Of a stretch of 64,000 nucleotides of DNA, positions 18,229 through 25,886 are shown one piece after another. This DNA comes from Thermasporomyces composti. GTDB taxonomy: Bacteria; Actinomycetota; Actinomycetes; Propionibacteriales; Actinopolymorphaceae. A model generated the notes under the pieces. That model was not told where the DNA came from. It did not search any database and worked only from the letters and a program-made list of their open reading frames with translations. Every line of letters begins with the position of its first letter. Position 1 is the first letter of the stretch. The DNA lies in assembly GCF_003386795.1 (NCBI RefSeq), contig NZ_QTUC01000001.1:3038001-3102000 (forward strand). The letters run 5' to 3'. Both the position numbers and the translations under genes were made by a program.

Positions 18229-19056
18229 TCAGCCCTTGTAGGTGAGCACACGACCCCACGTGCTGGCGGTGCCCCAGATGCCCGCGCGCATGCTCTCCAG
18301 CTGCACGATCTGGCTGTGGTCGATGAACAAGTTGACCTCGGGACCGTAGCTCTTGACGTACCAGGCGAACACCTCCGGGTCAGCGGCTTCGAACATCACG
18401 TGCTCGATCCCGATCTCGCTGGCGATTCGCGCGACCACGTCGGTGCGCCAGGTCCGCACGCTCTCGGTGATGCCCTCGGACTCGATCATGACCAGGTGCG
18501 CGCCGGCCTCCAGGTGGCGGCGGATGAGCGCGATCGCCGCGGTCACGTCGCGCGTGCCCTCCGCCTCGAGCGCTTCTGCGGTCGTGGTTCCGCCGGCGCC
18601 GAACTGGATCCCGACCTCGGGCTTCGCCTCCAGGCCCATCTCGCGGACCCGGTCGGCGAGCCGGACCAGGTCGTCCGGCGACATCATGACGAAGCCGTTC
18701 GACACCTCCACGATGTCGAACCCGAGGTCGCGGCATTCGCGCAGGTAGTCGTCCACGGCGGCAGGCCCTTGGGTGACGACGTACTCGAGGAAGCCGCCGG
18801 TGGAGACCCGCACGTCGTAGCGGTGGGCGAGGTCGATGAGGGATCGCAGAGCAGAGCGGGGCATGAGGCTGAACGAGCCGCCGGCGAACTTGAGGATGTC
18901 GACGTACTCGCCCATCGTCTCCAGGACGTCCGCCAGGTAGCGGGGCCCCATGACGCTGTAGTACGGCCCACGGATTTCGGTCAGACCCCGCGAACGCGGT
19001 TTGGACTCGCGCTGGTTGCGACGGATGCCGGTGAACACCCGCTCGTCCTTGGTCAT
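18229..19056 (-). CDS. Phosphosulfolactate synthase (ComA)-family protein
   Basis: 275 aa. The sequence follows the ComA/PSL-synthase TIM barrel: GPYYSVMGPRYLADVLE, YVDILKFAGGSFSLMP, VSTGGFLEYV, GFDIVEVSNGF, EAKPEVGIQFGAGG, LVMIESEGI, FEAADPEVF and INLFIDHSQIVQLE-like NLFIDHSQIV. The archaeal enzyme adds sulfite to phosphoenolpyruvate to give phosphosulfolactate. Many bacterial and plant homologues have no proven reaction. The gene's ATG overlaps the TGA of the upstream MmgE/PrpD gene by the 4-bp ATGA, so the two should be translated together. No other coenzyme M gene is present, so coenzyme M synthesis is unlikely here. Confidence 0.82.
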   Translation of the reverse strand: MTKDERVFTGIRRNQRESKPRSRGLTEIRGPYYSVMGPRYLADVLETMGEYVDILKFAGGSFSLMPRSALRSLIDLAHRYDVRVSTGGFLEYVVTQGPAAVDDYLRECRDLGFDIVEVSNGFVMMSPDDLVRLADRVREMGLEAKPEVGIQFGAGGTTTAEALEAEGTRDVTAAIALIRRHLEAGAHLVMIESEGITESVRTWRTDVVARIASEIGIEHVMFEAADPEVFAWYVKSYGPEVNLFIDHSQIVQLESMRAGIWGTASTWGRVLTYKG

Positions 19057-20453
19057 GGCCGGTCCTCCCTTCCGAGATGACGGGCGATCGCCCCGTTCAG
19101 GTCGGCCAGCAGGCTGGTCACGTCGGCTCGGGACGCGTCGTCGAGCTGACGGACCCGTTCGGCGACATCCGCGGTGGCCGGCTGTCCGAGCACCGGCTCG
19201 GCGAGCCGGGTGAACTTCTCCGTCACGGTGTCCCAGCTCATCGGGCGGGTGTGGAATCCCTCGTAGTCCCGCTTGTCCGCGGTGAGAGAGCGGCCGTCGC
19301 GCAGGCGGACCGTCAACCGACAGGCATGGTGGTCGGGAAACAGGTGGGACAGATCGTCGGCCGGGTGGATGTGGACGCGCCGCAGCAGCTGTTGGACGTC
19401 GTCGGCGGCGATGCGCTCGGGAGCGTACTGAGCGGGGAGGACCTGACCGTCCAGGGCGGCCACCGCGAGCAGGTAGGGCAGCGAGTGGTCGGCCTCCTCC
19501 TTGGTCCGGACTCGTGTCTTGTCGCCCTCGGCGCCGCCGCCGATGATGTCGTAGGCCACGTCGAAGGTCTCGAGCTCGATCCGCTCGACGTCGGAACCGG
19601 TGAAGCCGTCCCGCTCACGAAGCTCGAGCAGGGCCTCGATCGCCGATTGCGAGTGGACCTCGGCGTTGTAGCGCTTGAGGACGGTGCGTTCGACCCTGTC
19701 CGGCTTCTCGTCGGCCCACTGGATGGTGAACCGCCCGCTGATGGTGTCCATGAAGCCTTTCGCTCCCTCGAACACCTCCGCCGGGCCGGTGATGCCTCGC
19801 CGGGCGAGGAAGGCCGCCCACGTCGCGGCCGCGGTCGCCTGTGGCGCGGCGAGCCCTTTCCAGTGGGAGAGCCGGCCGGTACGGGTCACCCGCAAGGCGT
19901 GGAAGGCGGTTCCCGCGATGGCGATCGCGTTGGCCGTTTGTTCCAGGTCGAGCCCGAGTGCCTTGGCCACGCCCGCGGCGGCCGAGAACGTGAGGTGGGT
20001 GACGTGGTCGAAACCTCGGGCCCGCACCGGCGCTTCGTCGGCCAACCGGCACTGCACCTGGTAGGCGACGGCGAGAGCGGTGAGCAGGGCGGGTCCGTCG
20101 CCGTCCCCGCACTCCCATCCGGCGAGGACGGCGGCGAGGTTGTCGCTTGGGTGGCAGGTCTCACCCGGCGCGAGGTAGCTGTCGTTGAAGTCGAGGTAGC
20201 GAACGAGGAACCCGTTGGCGAGCGCGGCCCGGTCCGGCGCCGAGCGACCGAGGCCCAACACGGTGCACAGCGGGTTCCCGCCGAACTCGGCGATGGCGTC
20301 GTAGACGAGCCGGACCGGCGTGGCGTCGACAGCGCCGATGGCGCAGCCGAGCGAGTCCAGGACGCGGATCTTCAGCTGGTCGACGGCGCGCGACGAGAGG
20401 TCGTCGAACGAGGTGGCCAGGACGAACCGGGTGAGGTCGTCGACGACGCTCAT
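19053..20453 (-). CDS. MmgE/PrpD-family protein (2-methylcitrate dehydratase-like)
   Basis: 466 aa from ATG 20453, which overlaps the stop of the preceding AhpD-like gene by ATGA. Full-length MmgE/PrpD fold: an all-helical domain with LDSLGCAIGA, FLVRYLDFNDSYL, CHPSDNLAAVLA and HLTFSAAAGVAKALGLD, then GTAFHALRVTRTGRLSHWKG and AKGFMD, followed by the smaller C-terminal domain. The family includes 2-methylcitrate dehydratase, cis-aconitate decarboxylase and iminodisuccinate epimerase. No methylcitrate-cycle genes (prpB/prpC) lie nearby, so propionate catabolism is not indicated. Its coupling on both sides to an AhpD-like and a ComA-like gene suggests a different hydroxy-acid substrate. Confidence 0.87.
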   Translation of the reverse strand: MSVVDDLTRFVLATSFDDLSSRAVDQLKIRVLDSLGCAIGAVDATPVRLVYDAIAEFGGNPLCTVLGLGRSAPDRAALANGFLVRYLDFNDSYLAPGETCHPSDNLAAVLAGWECGDGDGPALLTALAVAYQVQCRLADEAPVRARGFDHVTHLTFSAAAGVAKALGLDLEQTANAIAIAGTAFHALRVTRTGRLSHWKGLAAPQATAAATWAAFLARRGITGPAEVFEGAKGFMDTISGRFTIQWADEKPDRVERTVLKRYNAEVHSQSAIEALLELRERDGFTGSDVERIELETFDVAYDIIGGGAEGDKTRVRTKEEADHSLPYLLAVAALDGQVLPAQYAPERIAADDVQQLLRRVHIHPADDLSHLFPDHHACRLTVRLRDGRSLTADKRDYEGFHTRPMSWDTVTEKFTRLAEPVLGQPATADVAERVRQLDDASRADVTSLLADLNGAIARHLGREDRP

Positions 20454-20800
20454 CCATCGTCCCCCGAGGGAGACGTCTCGGCGAGCGCGTGCATGGCGAT
20501 CGCGGAGTGGGCGTAGGCGGCGCCCGCACGCATCTCGATCGCCACCCAGATCGCTTCCATGATCTCTTCGGGGCTGGCTCCGGCGCGACGAGCGAGTTTC
20601 GTGTGACCGTCGATGCAGGTCGGACACTGGGTGACGTGCGCGGCCGCGACGGCGATGAGCTGCTTGGTCTTGGTCGGCAGCGCGCCGTCGGCGAAGACGG
20701 CCCGCCCCAGCTCCTCGAAGGCTCGATGGGGCTCTGGTGCGAGCTCCGCGCGCCGGCTCGCGAGCTCCGGAGTCATCGGACGGTACGGGTTTTCCGGCAT
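20450..20800 (-). CDS. Carboxymuconolactone decarboxylase/AhpD-like protein
   Basis: 116 aa with an excellent ribosome-binding site (GGAGGGG). All-helical CMD fold. The redox-type motif CPTCIDGH (CxxC plus a nearby His) places it with AhpD-like alkylhydroperoxidases rather than true gamma-carboxymuconolactone decarboxylases. The motif follows KTKQLIAVAAAHVTQ, as usual in the family. It is the first gene of a three-gene coupled unit; its TGA overlaps the ATG of the MmgE/PrpD gene. It could protect a partner enzyme from peroxide or act as a small lyase; neither can be decided from sequence. Confidence 0.88.
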   Translation of the reverse strand: MPENPYRPMTPELASRRAELAPEPHRAFEELGRAVFADGALPTKTKQLIAVAAAHVTQCPTCIDGHTKLARRAGASPEEIMEAIWVAIEMRAGAAYAHSAIAMHALAETSPSGDDG

Positions 20801-20867
20801 CCCACCACCCCTCCTCTGCCGTATCTGCTGCTCGCGTCAGAGGCGCCGCAAACCCGCCGGAACGACG

Positions 20868-20905
20868 ACCGCGCCTGGCACGACAGCGGTCGTGCCAGGC
20901 GCGGT
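20868..20905 (-). terminator. Perfect 17-bp hairpin ending the cyd operon
   Basis: The arms ACCGCGCCTGGCACGAC (20868-20884) and GTCGTGCCAGGCGCGGT (20889-20905) are fully complementary with a 4-nt loop. The hairpin follows the last gene of the cydABDC-orf operon by 37 bp and precedes the promoter region of the AhpD-like gene, insulating the two same-strand units. There is no clear U-tract. Confidence 0.8.
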
Positions 20906-20941
20906 TGGGGAGGGGCACCAGCGACGGGTTGGGTACGGGAG

Positions 20942-21373
20942 TCAGGTGGCGAAGAGCGAGATGCCGAGCGCCACCAGGACGAGGACCTTCACCGACTCCA
21001 GCGCGACGTACACGTGGTGCATCCGGGAGCGGGGAAGGTGGTCCTCGCCCGCGAGCACGCGGTCCGACCGACGGTTGAGGGGCGGACGAACGCCGAGGAG
21101 CTGGACGGCGAGGAGCCCTACCACAGCCGCTGTCAGCGCGGTCGTGACGCCGGAGACGTCTCCCAACGCGACGCCGATCAGCAGGAGGAGGGCGAGGGCG
21201 ATCTCGGCGGTGTTGAGCGCCCGGAAGACGATGCGTCCGATGCCCAGGCCGAGGCGAAGCGTGATGCCTGGGGCGCGGAACTTCAGCGGCGCCTCCATGA
21301 AGGAGATCGCCAGGACCATGCCCAGCCACACGAAGGTGGTCGCAGTCGCGAGTGCGGCCGCCGCGTCGTTCAT
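20942..21373 (-). CDS. Small four-helix membrane protein of unknown function
   Basis: 143 aa, with GGAGGAGAG just before the ATG. About four hydrophobic helices: FVWLGMVLAISFMEAPLKF, FRALNTAEIALALLLLIGVAL, TALTAAVVGLLAVQLLGV and VLVLVALGISLF. A charged loop (RRSDRVLAGEDHLPRSRMHH) separates the third and fourth. I do not recognise a characterised family. It starts 42 bp after cydC on the same strand, and the next strong hairpin lies after it, so it is probably transcribed with the cytochrome bd genes. That suggests a membrane role under the same conditions, but nothing more specific. Confidence 0.75.
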   Translation of the reverse strand: MNDAAAALATATTFVWLGMVLAISFMEAPLKFRAPGITLRLGLGIGRIVFRALNTAEIALALLLLIGVALGDVSGVTTALTAAVVGLLAVQLLGVRPPLNRRSDRVLAGEDHLPRSRMHHVYVALESVKVLVLVALGISLFAT

Positions 21374-21415
21374 CTCTCCTCCAAGGTGGTCAGCGCGTGG
21401 GGGTTGTCGGCGCGG

Positions 21416-23191
21416 TCACGTCGAGCGTGGGACACCGTGGTCGGCGGGGATCGCGAGGACGCGGTCCTGGAGTCGTTCGGCTTCCCACCACGACCGGTAC
21501 AGGGTCGGCCGCGCCATGAGCTCGGCGTGACTGCCCCGCTCGACCACGCGTCCGGCGTCGAGGACCAGGATCTCGTCCACGTTCTCCAACCCGGCCAGTC
21601 GGTGGGTGACCAGCAGCGTCGTCCGGCCGACGGTGGCGTCCAGCAGGTCGGCGGTGAGCTGGTCGGCGTTCGCCACGTCCAGGTGCGCGGCGGGCTCGTC
21701 GAGGAGCAGGATCGGGAAATCCGCGAGCAGGGCGCGCGCGAGCGCGATCCGTTGCCGCTGCCCACCGGAGACCTGGCTTCCGTGCTCGCCGACGGGTGTG
21801 TCCAGCCCGTGGGGTAGGGATTCCACCCATTCCAGCAGGCGAGCCCGACGGAGCGCGTCGCGGAGCTCGTCGTCGGTCGCGGAGCGGCGAGCGAGACGAA
21901 TGTTCTCCCCGATCGTCGTGTCGAACAGGTGCGCGTCCTGCGCGCACAGCCCCACGACCTTTCGCACGTCCTCCCCGCGCAGGGTCCGCAGGTCGACACC
22001 GTTCAACGTCACCGTTCCGCTCGAAGGCTCGAGGAACCGGAGCAGGACCGCTGTCAACGTTGACTTGCCGGAGCCGCTTGGCCCGACCACCGCGTAGCGA
22101 CGTCCCGGCTCCAGGGTGAGCGACACCCCGTCGAGGACGTCCGGACCGTCCGGCGTCCAGCGGGCACGCAGGTCCTCGATGGTGAGCACGTAGGGCGCGT
22201 CGGGAAGCGCGGCGGGCTGGGTCGGCTCCTGGACCGGCTCAGGAAGCTCGAGGACGGCGTCGATGCGGCTCGCCGACCGCCGGGTCCGCTCGATGGCCTG
22301 GGCGGCGAGGGGGAGGCCGGCCATCACCTCCGAGACCGCCAGCGGGAGGAGGACCACGACCGCGAGCAGGACACCGTCGAGTCGCCCGGACCGGACTGCT
22401 GGGACCCCGACGGCGAGCCCGCCCCACACGGCCAGACCGCCGGCCAGGGTGGTCAACGCGGCGCCGAGGCCGGCGGTGAGCGCTGACCGTGCCGATGCCC
22501 GGGTCAGGGAGCGGTCCAGCCGAGCCGCCTCGGTCAGCCGGGTCGCCGCGACGCCGTAGGCGATCAGCTCAGGCGCGCCGTGCAAGGTGTCGACGACGTG
22601 CGCGGTCAGCTCGCCGCGCAGGTCGGCCATGCGCCGCTCGGCGCTCTTGGCCACGGCGGCGGACACCCATGGCGCGAGGACGCCGGCGACGAGGAGGGCG
22701 ACGAGCAGGATCACACCCGCCTCGGGCAGCAGCGCCCAGGCCAGACCGACCGACGCGCCACCGACGATCGCGGCGACCGCGTAGGGCAGCAGGGTCCGCA
22801 GGTAGAGGTCTTGGATGGCGTCGACGTCGGCGACGAACCGTCCCAGCAGGTCGCCGGAGCGGAACACCGGCAGCCCGGTCGGTGCGAGCCGTTCCAGACG
22901 CTGGTAGACCGTGGCCCGGAGGTCGGCGAGGATCCGGAACGTCGCGTCGTGGCTCACGAGGCGTTCGAGGTACCGGAAGACGCCTCGGGCGATGCCGAAC
23001 GCCCGGACAGCCACGATGGCGACCATGAGCAGGAGCACTGGCGGGTGCTGGGCGGCGCGCGAGATCAGCCAGGCCGACGTCGCCATGAGTCCGACGCCTG
23101 ACCCCAGCGCGAGGGCGCCGAGCCCCACCGCGAGCGCGAGCCGGGCCCGAGGTACCCGGACCAGCCGGAGGATCCGCACGATCGGGGTCAT
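21416..23191 (-). CDS. cydC: Thiol reductant ABC exporter subunit CydC
   Basis: 591 aa ABC half-transporter: six N-terminal membrane segments, then an ATPase domain with Walker A GPSGSGKST, signature [14 protein letters not shown] and Walker B ILLLDEPAAHLD. CydDC exports cysteine and glutathione (low-molecular-weight thiols in actinobacteria) and is needed for maturation of cytochrome bd. Its start overlaps the end of cydD by ATGA (23188-23191). Length is normal for the family. Position as fourth gene of the cyd operon supports CydC rather than a generic exporter. Confidence 0.92.
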   Translation of the reverse strand: MTPIVRILRLVRVPRARLALAVGLGALALGSGVGLMATSAWLISRAAQHPPVLLLMVAIVAVRAFGIARGVFRYLERLVSHDATFRILADLRATVYQRLERLAPTGLPVFRSGDLLGRFVADVDAIQDLYLRTLLPYAVAAIVGGASVGLAWALLPEAGVILLVALLVAGVLAPWVSAAVAKSAERRMADLRGELTAHVVDTLHGAPELIAYGVAATRLTEAARLDRSLTRASARSALTAGLGAALTTLAGGLAVWGGLAVGVPAVRSGRLDGVLLAVVVLLPLAVSEVMAGLPLAAQAIERTRRSASRIDAVLELPEPVQEPTQPAALPDAPYVLTIEDLRARWTPDGPDVLDGVSLTLEPGRRYAVVGPSGSGKSTLTAVLLRFLEPSSGTVTLNGVDLRTLRGEDVRKVVGLCAQDAHLFDTTIGENIRLARRSATDDELRDALRRARLLEWVESLPHGLDTPVGEHGSQVSGGQRQRIALARALLADFPILLLDEPAAHLDVANADQLTADLLDATVGRTTLLVTHRLAGLENVDEILVLDAGRVVERGSHAELMARPTLYRSWWEAERLQDRVLAIPADHGVPRST

Positions 23192-24843
23192 GACGCCACC
23201 CCCACAGGCTCCAGGCGCACCACCCGGTTGGCCAGCGCGACGAGCGCGGGTCGATGCGCGACGAGGAGGACGGTCCGGCCCGCCGCCAAGCGAGCGACGG
23301 CCTCGGTGACGGCTGCCTCACTGTCCTGGTCGAGGTTCGACGTCGGCTCGTCCAACAGCAGCAGCGGGGCGTCGCGGAGGAAGGCGCGTGCGAGCGCGAT
23401 CCGCTGTCGCTGTCCCGCGGAGAGCCCGGCTCCTCGGTCACCGAGCCGGGTCGCGAAGCCTTGGGGCAGCGCCTCGACGAACGCCAGCGCGTTGGCCGCC
23501 TCGGCGGCACGGCGCACCTCGTCGTCGGTGGCGTCTGGCCGCCCCAGGCGAATGTTGTCGGCCACCGTGCCGGCGAACAGGTAGGGGCGCTGGGGGACCC
23601 AGGCGATACGCGACCGCCACACGTCGGGGTCGAACTCGGCGATGTCCACCCAGTCGGCGAGCACGTGCCCGCTGGTCGGCCGGACGAACCCGAGGAGAAG
23701 AGCCAGCACGGTGGACTTGCCGGAGCCGCTGGGGCCGACGAGCGCGACGGTCTCGCCGGGATGCACGGTGAGGGAGAAGTTCTCCAGGGCCGGTGTCTCC
23801 CGGCCTTCGTAGGTGACGGTCACCGACTCCAGGCGAAGGGTGGCCCGCGCGAGGTCCGGGACGTCGGTGCGTGTGCCAGGCGCCGGGGTCGGTGTCTCGA
23901 TGACCTCGAAGACCCGCTCGGCGGCGGTGAGGCCCTCGACGCTCGCGTGGTACTGCGCGCCGACCTGACGCAGCGGGAGGTACGCCTCGGGCGCGAGGAC
24001 GAGGATGAGCAGAGCGGTCCTGAGGTCCACGGCGCCGTGGAGCAGGCGCAAGCCGATGGAGACCGCGACGAGGGCGACCGAGATCGTCGACAGCAGCTCG
24101 AGGACGAGCGCGGAGAGGAAGGCGACCCGCAGGGTGGACATGGTCGCCTTGCGGTAGCTGTCGGTGACCTCGCGAATGGTCCGCGCCTGGGCCTTCGCAC
24201 GGCCGAAGACCTTCAGGGTCGGCAAACCGGCCACGACGTCGAGGAAGTGCCCGGCGAGCTTGGACAACGTCCGCCACTGGCGATCCATCTTCCAGCGGGT
24301 GGTGATGCCGACGAGGATCGCGAAGATCGGGATGAGCGGCAGGGTCAGCGCGATGGTGAGGGCCGACAGCCAGTCGTCGAGCAGGATGCGGAAGCCCACG
24401 GCGGCCGGCACGATCACCGCGAGCACCAGCTGCGGCAGGTAGCGGGAGAAGTAGCCGTCCAGCGCGTCCACACCGCGGGTCGCGAGGGTCGCCAGCTCAC
24501 CGCTGCGCTCGCCGACGAGCCAGCGCGGGCCGAGCCGCATCGCGTGCTCGAGGAGGCGTTCCCGAAGCTGGGACTTCACCGCCGCCGACGAGCGGTGCGC
24601 CGCCACCTCCTGCAGCCACGCGACGAACGCCCGAGCGGCCACCACACCGAGGAGCAGCAGGAAAGGTGTCCGCAGGGTGTCGAGGGAGGCCCCGCCGAGG
24701 TACGCCCGGCTCACCGTGTCCGCGAGCAGGGTCGCTTGCGCGATGACCAGCCCGGCGGTGGCGCTGCCGAGGAGGACGGAGAGGAGAAGGTAGCCCCGGG
24801 TGGTCCGGGCGTACCTCAGCAAGCGGGGGTCGAGTGGTTTCAT
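23188..24843 (-). CDS. cydD: Thiol reductant ABC exporter subunit CydD
   Basis: 551 aa ABC half-transporter. Membrane domain with the CydD-type start KPLDPRLLRYAR, and GPRWLVGERSGELATLATRGVDALDGYFSRYLPQL-like features (LVGERSGELATLATRG is visible). The ATPase domain has GPSGSGKST, LSAGQRQRIALARA and LLLLDEPTSNLD. It forms a heterodimer with CydC. ATG overlaps the stop of cydB (24840-24843), and its own stop overlaps the start of cydC, so cydB-cydD-cydC are translationally chained and should be made in fixed ratio. Confidence 0.92.
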   Translation of the reverse strand: MKPLDPRLLRYARTTRGYLLLSVLLGSATAGLVIAQATLLADTVSRAYLGGASLDTLRTPFLLLLGVVAARAFVAWLQEVAAHRSSAAVKSQLRERLLEHAMRLGPRWLVGERSGELATLATRGVDALDGYFSRYLPQLVLAVIVPAAVGFRILLDDWLSALTIALTLPLIPIFAILVGITTRWKMDRQWRTLSKLAGHFLDVVAGLPTLKVFGRAKAQARTIREVTDSYRKATMSTLRVAFLSALVLELLSTISVALVAVSIGLRLLHGAVDLRTALLILVLAPEAYLPLRQVGAQYHASVEGLTAAERVFEVIETPTPAPGTRTDVPDLARATLRLESVTVTYEGRETPALENFSLTVHPGETVALVGPSGSGKSTVLALLLGFVRPTSGHVLADWVDIAEFDPDVWRSRIAWVPQRPYLFAGTVADNIRLGRPDATDDEVRRAAEAANALAFVEALPQGFATRLGDRGAGLSAGQRQRIALARAFLRDAPLLLLDEPTSNLDQDSEAAVTEAVARLAAGRTVLLVAHRPALVALANRVVRLEPVGVAS

Positions 24844-25871
24844 GACACCAGCTCACGGCTCGGGGTCGACTGCGTGGGCTCCTGAGGGATGTGGGCGACG
24901 CCGATCCGCTTCCGGAAGACCCAGTACGTCCAGCCCTGGTAGAGCAGGACCAGGGGCGTGAAGATGACCGCGACGACCGTCATGATCGTCAGCGTGTAGG
25001 GCGTCGCCGCGGCGTTCGTCGTGGTGAGGCTGTTCCCGGGGATGGTCGACGGCATCACGTTCGGGTACAGCGCGAGGAAAAGCGTGACGACGGCGGCGAC
25101 GATGGCGGTACCGGTGCCGATGAACGCCCAGCCCTCGCGGCCTCGGGTGTTGGCGAGGGCCGCGCCGACGAGCCCGGCCGCCGCGACGGCGACGGTGAGC
25201 CAGGTCACCGGCTTGCCGTACTGGAGCTGGGTGAGGAGGAGGAAGAGACCGCCCGCGGCGATCGCGGCGGCGACCACCACCGACGCGACCCGGCTGGCCC
25301 GCTCCCGCACCTCACCGGTCGTCTTCAGGGCCAGGAACACCGCGCCGTGCAGCACGAACAGGGCCAGTGTGACGAGCCCGCCGAGCAGGGCGTAGGGGTT
25401 CACCAGGTCGAGCAGGGAACCGGCGTACTCGTGGTTGTCGTCGAGCGGGACGCCGCGGACGATGTTGGCGAACGCCACGCCCCACAGGACGGCGGGAACG
25501 AGGCTGCCCCAGAAGATGGCCTGGTCCCACCGGCGCCGCCAGCGAACGTCGTCCTTCTTCCCGCGGTACTCGAACGCGACGCCCCGCACGATGAGCGCGA
25601 GCAGGATCGCCAGCAGGGGCAGGTAGAAGCCGCTGAAGAGGGTGGCGTACCACTCGGGGAACGCGGCGAACGTGGCGCCTCCGGCGACGAGGAGCCAGAC
25701 CTCGTTGCCGTCCCAGACTGGCCCGATCGTGTTGATCAGCACTCGCCGCTCGGTGTCGTCGCGGCCGAGGACCGGGAGGAGGATGCCGACGCCGAAGTCG
25801 AACCCCTCGAGGAAGAAGTAGCCGATCCAGAGGAAGGCGATGATGACGAACCAGACAGTGGTGAGCTCCAT
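24840..25871 (-). CDS. cydB: Cytochrome bd oxidase subunit II
   Basis: 343 aa, about nine hydrophobic helices. Typical CydB features are FFLEGFDFGVGILLP near the start, IGPVWDGNEVWLLVAGGATFAAFP, and FSGFYLPLLAILLALIVRGVAFEYR. A charged cytoplasmic loop contains RGKKDDVRWRRRWDQAIF. It pairs with CydA to form the quinol:oxygen oxidoreductase, which reduces oxygen to water with high affinity and does not pump protons. It begins 15 bp after cydA with GGAAGG upstream, and ends in a 4-bp overlap with cydD. Confidence 0.95.
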   Translation of the reverse strand: MELTTVWFVIIAFLWIGYFFLEGFDFGVGILLPVLGRDDTERRVLINTIGPVWDGNEVWLLVAGGATFAAFPEWYATLFSGFYLPLLAILLALIVRGVAFEYRGKKDDVRWRRRWDQAIFWGSLVPAVLWGVAFANIVRGVPLDDNHEYAGSLLDLVNPYALLGGLVTLALFVLHGAVFLALKTTGEVRERASRVASVVVAAAIAAGGLFLLLTQLQYGKPVTWLTVAVAAAGLVGAALANTRGREGWAFIGTGTAIVAAVVTLFLALYPNVMPSTIPGNSLTTTNAAATPYTLTIMTVVAVIFTPLVLLYQGWTYWVFRKRIGVAHIPQEPTQSTPSRELVS

Positions 25872-25886
25872 GGGTCGGCACCTTCC

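Noticed and set aside
18229-19056. Coenzyme M biosynthesis
   Set aside because: Only the ComA-like step is present. No partner genes (ComB/C/D/E or the Xanthobacter-type set) are in the window.
19053-20453. Methylcitrate cycle (prpD) assignment
   Set aside because: No prpB or prpC nearby, and the gene is tightly coupled to unrelated families.
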